19,219 nt of DNA, taken from an uncultured Acidobacteriota bacterium. Lineage in GTDB: Bacteria > Acidobacteriota > JAAYUB01. Positions within the stretch are counted from its first letter, which is position 1. Each line of letters starts with the position of its first letter. The translations under genes and the position numbers were made by a program. The notes under the pieces were generated by a model. That model was not told the origin of the DNA, searched no databases, and saw nothing but the letters and a program-made list of their open reading frames with translations. Below are positions 15,721-19,219 of the stretch, piece by piece. Location of the stretch: assembly GCA_937925645.1 (NCBI GenBank), contig CALAMB010000029.1, positions 1 to 19,219 on the forward strand. The letters run 5' to 3'.

Positions 15721-16620
15721 ATGATCCGAACATTCGACGAAATGGTGGCGGAAGTCAAGAAGAGCCCGACCAAGGTCGTTGCCGTGGCGTACGCCCACGA
15801 CCCCGACGTGCTGGAGGCCCTGCAGACGGCCCAGCGCGAAGACATCGCCCGCGGCGTGCTGGTGGGCCCGAAGGCTCAGATCGAGAAGGCGGCCGCTTCG
15901 GTGAACGTCTCCCTGGCCCCCTTCGAGATCGTGGACATCGCCGACGAGAAGGAGGCCACCAAGGCCGCCGTGAGCCTGGTCCGGGAAGGCCGGGCTGACG
16001 TGCTGATGAAGGGCCTCTGCTCCACCTCGACCATCCTCGGCGCCGTGCTGGACAAGCAGGCCGGCCTGCGCGAATCCAAGCTGCTGAGCCACGTGTCCGC
16101 GTTCCAGGTGCCCGCCTACCACAAGCTGATCATCGTCAGCGACGTCGCCATGAACATCGCCCCGACCATCGAGGACAAGGTCGCCATCACCGAGAACGCC
16201 GTCGCCGTCGCCCACCGGCTGGGCATCGAGACGCCCAAGGTGGCAATCATCGCCGCGGTGGAGAAGGTCAACCCGGAGAGCATGCCCTGCACCGCCGACG
16301 CCGCCATCCTGACGCAGATGGGCGCCCGCGGCCAGATCAAGAAGGCGATCATCGACGGCCCGCTGGCGGTGGACAACGCCTTCTCGAAGAAGGCGTGCGA
16401 GGTCAAGGGCATCATCACGCCGGTCGGCGGGGACGCCGACATCGCCATCACGCCCGACATCGAGGCCGGCAACGTGTTCTACAAAGTGATGGGTTACCTG
16501 GCCATGGCCAAGACCGCCGGCATCATCGTGGGCGCGCGCAAGCCCATCGTGCTCACCTCGCGGGCCGACTCCGACGAGACGAAGTTCCTGTCCATCGTCT
16601 TCGCGATGAAGGTCTGCTGA
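15721..16620 (+). CDS. ptb: Phosphate butyryltransferase
   Basis: Converts butyryl-CoA (or branched-chain acyl-CoA) plus phosphate to acyl phosphate plus CoA, feeding Buk. It has 299 residues, the normal length of Ptb. Characteristic segments are ADVLMKGLCSTSTILGAVLD (Met96-Lys97-Gly98), the central NIAPTIEDKVAITENAV, and GGDADIAITPDIEAGNVFYK from residue 236 into the active-site region shared with phosphate acetyltransferases. The start ATG 15721 has AAGGAAGG upstream. In clostridia the order is usually ptb-buk; here buk comes first. The 23-nt gap to the aminotransferase indicates one transcript. Confidence 0.95.
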   Translation: MIRTFDEMVAEVKKSPTKVVAVAYAHDPDVLEALQTAQREDIARGVLVGPKAQIEKAAASVNVSLAPFEIVDIADEKEATKAAVSLVREGRADVLMKGLCSTSTILGAVLDKQAGLRESKLLSHVSAFQVPAYHKLIIVSDVAMNIAPTIEDKVAITENAVAVAHRLGIETPKVAIIAAVEKVNPESMPCTADAAILTQMGARGQIKKAIIDGPLAVDNAFSKKACEVKGIITPVGGDADIAITPDIEAGNVFYKVMGYLAMAKTAGIIVGARKPIVLTSRADSDETKFLSIVFAMKVC

Positions 16621-16643
16621 TCGCCGCCCGAGGAGGAAACCCC

Positions 16644-17885
16644 ATGACGAAACGAGCCGCCCCGAACGCCTCCCGACCGACGGACCCCTGCCGGCTGACG
16701 CCCGTGGTTCCCGCCGCGCGCACGCGGACCATCGAGTACGCCATCCGCGACATCGCCGTCGAGGCCGACAAGCTGCGCAAGCAGGGCGCCAAGATCCTGC
16801 CGTTGAACATCGGCGATCCGCTCAAATACGACTTCGCCACCCCGCGGCACATGATCGAAGCGACCTACAAGGCGATGCTGGCCCAGCAGAACGGCTACGC
16901 CCCCTCGACCGGAATCGACGCCGCCGTCGAAGCCATCCGGCGGGAAGCCGAGCGGAAGGGCATCCGCAACATCCTCTCGCTGTTCGTGGCCCACGGGGCC
17001 AGCGAGGCGATCGAGCTGTGCCTCAGCGCCCTGGCCGATCCGGGCGACAACGTGCTGATGCCCTACCCCGGCTATCCGCTCTACACCGCCGTGATGCAGA
17101 AGATTCAGTCGGAGATCCGGCCGTACTACCTCGACGAGGCCAACGACTGGCAACCCGACGTGGCCGACATCGAGGCCAAGATCGACGCCCGCACGAAGGC
17201 GATCTGCCTGATCAACCCCAATAACCCCACCGGCGCTCTTTACCGCCGCGACGTCCTGCTGCAGGTCATCGAGCTGGCGCGCCGACACAACCTGGTGGTG
17301 TTCTCCGACGAGATCTACGACAAGCTGGTCTTCGACGGCAAGGAGCACATCTCCACGGCGTCGCTCGCCGACGACGTGGGCTTCGTGACGTTCAACGGGC
17401 TGTCGAAATCCTATCTCGTGCCGGGCTGGCGCGTGGGCTGGGCCGTCATCAGCGGCCCGCGGGAGATCATGGGCGACTTCGACGAGGCCGTGCACAAGTT
17501 CGTCCGGGCGCGCCTGTGCGCCAACCACCCCGAGCAGTTCGCGATCCAGCCGGCGCTCGAAGGCCCCCAGGACCATCTCGCCGACGTCAACGCCCGCCTC
17601 ACCGAGCGGCGCGACTACACCGTCGACCGGCTCAACGCCATTCCGGGCATCTCGTGCGTCAAGCCGGAAGGCGCGTTTTACGCCTTCCCCGGCATCGACG
17701 TGCCCATGGACGACAAGACCTTCACCCTCCAGGTGCTCAACCAGTGCCACGTCCTGGTGGTCCACGGTTCCGGCTTCGGCCAGAAGCCCGGCACCCGGCA
17801 CTTCCGGGTGGTGACCCTGCCGGACCTGCCCACTCTCGAGGCCGCCTACGACAAGCTGGAGGCGTTCATGAAACGGATCCGCTGA
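16644..17885 (+). CDS. PLP-dependent aminotransferase, AlaA-like (class I/II)
   Basis: Fold-type I aminotransferase acting in the cytoplasm. It has 413 residues. Visible active-site elements are NPNNPTG at 191-197, SDEIYDKL with Asp222 for the pyridine nitrogen, Lys255 in NGLSKSY (Schiff base) and Arg388 in HFRVVTLP for the substrate carboxylate. The sequence resembles E. coli AlaA closely at LPLNIGDP, ICLINPNNPTGALY, RLCANHPEQFAIQ and IPGISCVKPEGAFYAFP, so an alanine/glutamate-pyruvate type activity is the default guess. Branched-chain or other amino acids remain possible, given buk and ptb. ATG 16644 follows AGGAGG at about 7 nt. It is the last gene before a strong terminator. Confidence 0.9.
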   Translation: MTKRAAPNASRPTDPCRLTPVVPAARTRTIEYAIRDIAVEADKLRKQGAKILPLNIGDPLKYDFATPRHMIEATYKAMLAQQNGYAPSTGIDAAVEAIRREAERKGIRNILSLFVAHGASEAIELCLSALADPGDNVLMPYPGYPLYTAVMQKIQSEIRPYYLDEANDWQPDVADIEAKIDARTKAICLINPNNPTGALYRRDVLLQVIELARRHNLVVFSDEIYDKLVFDGKEHISTASLADDVGFVTFNGLSKSYLVPGWRVGWAVISGPREIMGDFDEAVHKFVRARLCANHPEQFAIQPALEGPQDHLADVNARLTERRDYTVDRLNAIPGISCVKPEGAFYAFPGIDVPMDDKTFTLQVLNQCHVLVVHGSGFGQKPGTRHFRVVTLPDLPTLEAAYDKLEAFMKRIR

Positions 17886-17912
17886 TCGCATACCGCAGAA
17901 AGGATTTCGGAG

Positions 17913-17946
17913 ACGGCGGCCGGACGGCCGCCGTTTTCATTTTTTC
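17913..17946 (+). terminator. Rho-independent terminator of the buk-ptb-aminotransferase operon
   Basis: A perfect 9-bp stem (ACGGCGGCC at 17913-17921 with GGCCGCCGT at 17926-17934), loop GGAC, is followed by TTTTCATTTTTT. It begins 28 nt after the aminotransferase stop. The T-run overlaps the last codons and stop of surE on the other strand. On the minus strand no T-run follows the stem, so it should work in one direction only. Confidence 0.93.
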
Positions 17947-18797
17947 GGGAGTTCCAGGCCACGGGCCAGGGCGTCCAGATCGATGCCGTGGTCGTAGCTC
18001 CAGGTCATGGGCGTGACGGAGATGTACCCGGCCTGCATGGCTCCCCAGTCCGTGTCCTCCGGGTAGGTGCGGGGGTCGAGCACACCCTTCACCCAGTACA
18101 GCTCCTTGCCCCGGATGTTGGTCACCCGTTCGTACTGCCACAGCAATTCCACCCGGCTGGCTTTGGTGACGAGAAGCCCTTTGGGATAGGCCGCCAGGGC
18201 CGGTCCGTTCACGTTGAGAAATGTCTCGGCGGGAAGCGCCGCCGTCAGCAACCGGACGATCAGCGGCTTGACCGCCGCGGCGAACGCGTCGTAATTGGGC
18301 GGATCCGTCACGTCCACCGACAGCGCGATCGCCTTGACCCCGCGCAGCGCGGCCTGGCGGGCCGCCGCGACCGTTCCCGACAGCAGGGAAACGGCGCCGG
18401 GATTCGACCCGCGATTGATCCCGGAAACCACCAGATCCGGCGTGCGGGGGAGAAACACTTCCAGTCCCATGATCACGCAGGTGGCCGGAGTGGTCGCCAC
18501 CGAGCACCCCACCGACTGACCGTCGATGACGTATGGCGCCACGTAGATCGGATCGTAGGTGGCCAGCCGGTGGCTGACAGCGCTCTGGTTATCCGCCGGG
18601 GCCACCACGTAGATGTCGGCGACGTCCTTGAGCTGGCGATAAATCGCCTCCAGGCCCGGTGCACCGACGCCGTCGTCGTTGGTCAGCAGGATGAGCGGCC
18701 GGCACTGGGCGCCGACGGCGGCGGCGGCCAGCACCAACAGCACCAACAGCAGGACCAGGCGACCGGGCTTGCAGCCTGGGCGGGTGAGTGTCGGCAT
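17937..18797 (-). CDS. surE: SurE-family 5'/3'-nucleotidase with predicted signal peptide
   Basis: SurE enzymes are metal-dependent phosphatases that dephosphorylate nucleoside 5'- and 3'-monophosphates and are usually cytoplasmic. The 286-residue product keeps the family motifs. LTNDDG has the metal-binding Asp41-Asp42, APADNQSAVSH contains Asn70 and Ser72, and VSGINRGSNPG is followed by LSGTVAAA. Near the C-terminus is GYISVTP. Unusually, the first 30 residues form a classical signal peptide: basic MPTLTRPGCKPGR, a hydrophobic LVLLLVLLVLAAAA stretch and a likely cleavage after VGA. Export to the periplasm is therefore inferred. Q before Cys32 argues against a lipobox. ATG 18797 has AAGGAGAG about 9 nt upstream. 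It lies 68 nt after the lpd stop and is possibly cotranscribed. Confidence 0.92.
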   Translation of the reverse strand: MPTLTRPGCKPGRLVLLLVLLVLAAAAVGAQCRPLILLTNDDGVGAPGLEAIYRQLKDVADIYVVAPADNQSAVSHRLATYDPIYVAPYVIDGQSVGCSVATTPATCVIMGLEVFLPRTPDLVVSGINRGSNPGAVSLLSGTVAAARQAALRGVKAIALSVDVTDPPNYDAFAAAVKPLIVRLLTAALPAETFLNVNGPALAAYPKGLLVTKASRVELLWQYERVTNIRGKELYWVKGVLDPRTYPEDTDWGAMQAGYISVTPMTWSYDHGIDLDALARGLELPKK

Positions 18798-18865
18798 GAA
18801 ACGTCTCTCCTTGTAAGCGATGTGGCCTGCGGCCGGCGGCGGACCGCCCGAGCACGCGCCCGGCG

Positions 18866-19219
18866 TCACATGTGGATCGCCGCGTCGTGGGCCGCGTGCG
18901 CGGCCTCCATCATGGCTTCCGAAATGGTCGGATGGGGATGGATGACCGCGGCCAGTTCCTCGGCGGTGCACTCCAGATGGAGCGCCAGCACGGTCTCGGC
19001 CACCAGCTCGGTGGCGATGGCGCCGATCATGTGCACGCCGAGGATCTCGCCGGTCCTGGCGTCGGTGACGATCTTGATGAATCCCTCGGTCATGTCCTCG
19101 ATCTTGCTCTTGCCGATGCCGGAGAAGGGGAACTTCCCCACCTTGACCTCCGGGTAAAGCTCCCGGGCTTTCTTCTCGGTCAGGCCGGTGGAGGCCACCT
19201 GCGGGGCGGAATAGGTGCA
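18866..19219 (-). CDS. lpdA: Dihydrolipoamide dehydrogenase (E3), C-terminal part, cut by right edge
   Basis: FAD-dependent E3 component that reoxidises the lipoyl groups of 2-oxoacid dehydrogenase complexes or the glycine cleavage system with NAD+. Only the last 117 residues are in the window, reading from the edge. They make up the dimerisation domain: CTYSAPQVASTGLTEKKA at the start, GEILGVHMIGAIATELV in the middle and the catalytic HPHPTISEAMMEAAHAA near the end. The disulfide and the FAD and NAD domains lie outside. Which complex it serves cannot be told here; neighbouring buk/ptb make a branched-chain 2-oxoacid dehydrogenase one option. Confidence 0.93.
   Translation of the reverse strand, partial: CTYSAPQVASTGLTEKKARELYPEVKVGKFPFSGIGKSKIEDMTEGFIKIVTDARTGEILGVHMIGAIATELVAETVLALHLECTAEELAAVIHPHPTISEAMMEAAHAAHDAAIHM

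Noticed and set aside
14545..16215. 556-codon minus-strand open frame opposite buk and ptb
   Set aside because: Composition is His/Asp/Gly/Val-rich, no motif is seen, and it is fully explained by buk and ptb codon bias on the plus strand.
16494..17891. 465-codon minus-strand open frame opposite ptb end and the aminotransferase
   Set aside because: Antisense to genes with intact catalytic motifs; no domain is recognisable and there is no ribosome binding site of note.

Overview
The window is a GC-rich bacterial chromosomal segment. It is dominated by the S10-spc ribosomal protein operon, which runs leftwards on the minus strand from rpsJ (11367) through secY and adk into map, cut by the left edge. 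The gene order is the classical bacterial one and almost every junction is tight (overlaps of 1-8 nt, gaps of 1-24 nt). The host looks like a Gram-negative-type bacterium, because a typical lipobox lipoprotein and an exported SurE are encoded. A four-cysteine adenylate kinase lid and a zinc-type S14 argue against Gammaproteobacteria. The SecY C-terminal half, with an enlarged periplasmic loop, reminds me of Acidobacteriota, but that is recollection and not a computed placement.

Region 1 (1-11367, minus): map (partial), adk, secY, rplO, rpmD, rpsE, rplR, rplF, rpsH, rpsZ, rplE, rplX, rplN, rpsQ, rpmC, rplP, rpsC, rplV, rpsS, rplB, rplW, rplD, rplC, rpsJ. Several starts are non-ATG (rpsC TTG; rpsE and rpsZ GTG). 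Others are decided by Shine-Dalgarno position (rplE, rpmC, rplF).

Region 2 (11368-11712, no gene): the control region of the operon. It has a strong promoter with a perfect TATAAT and upstream A-tracts, then a roughly 245-nt leader with three visible hairpins. It is a candidate for ribosomal-protein autoregulation. No tuf/fusA/rpsL genes precede rpsJ; mgtE does.

Region 3 (11713-14416, minus): a two-gene unit. A lipoprotein with a DUF2314-like C-terminus is followed 13 nt later by an MgtE-family magnesium transporter whose pore signature is substituted at key places.

Region 4 (14417-14583): a divergent promoter region with an extended -10 on each strand.

Region 5 (14584-17946, plus): buk, ptb and an AlaA-like aminotransferase, closed by a textbook intrinsic terminator. 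Ptb converts an acyl-CoA to acyl phosphate and Buk makes ATP from it. With an aminotransferase beside them, amino-acid fermentation to (branched-chain) fatty acids is a reasonable inference. A perfect 20-nt palindrome sits between buk and ptb.

Region 6 (17937-19219, minus): the C-terminal part of a dihydrolipoamide dehydrogenase, cut by the right edge, then a SurE nucleotidase carrying a signal peptide. The surE stop codon lies inside the T-tract of the convergent aminotransferase terminator.

No tRNA, rRNA, CRISPR array or mobile element was seen.
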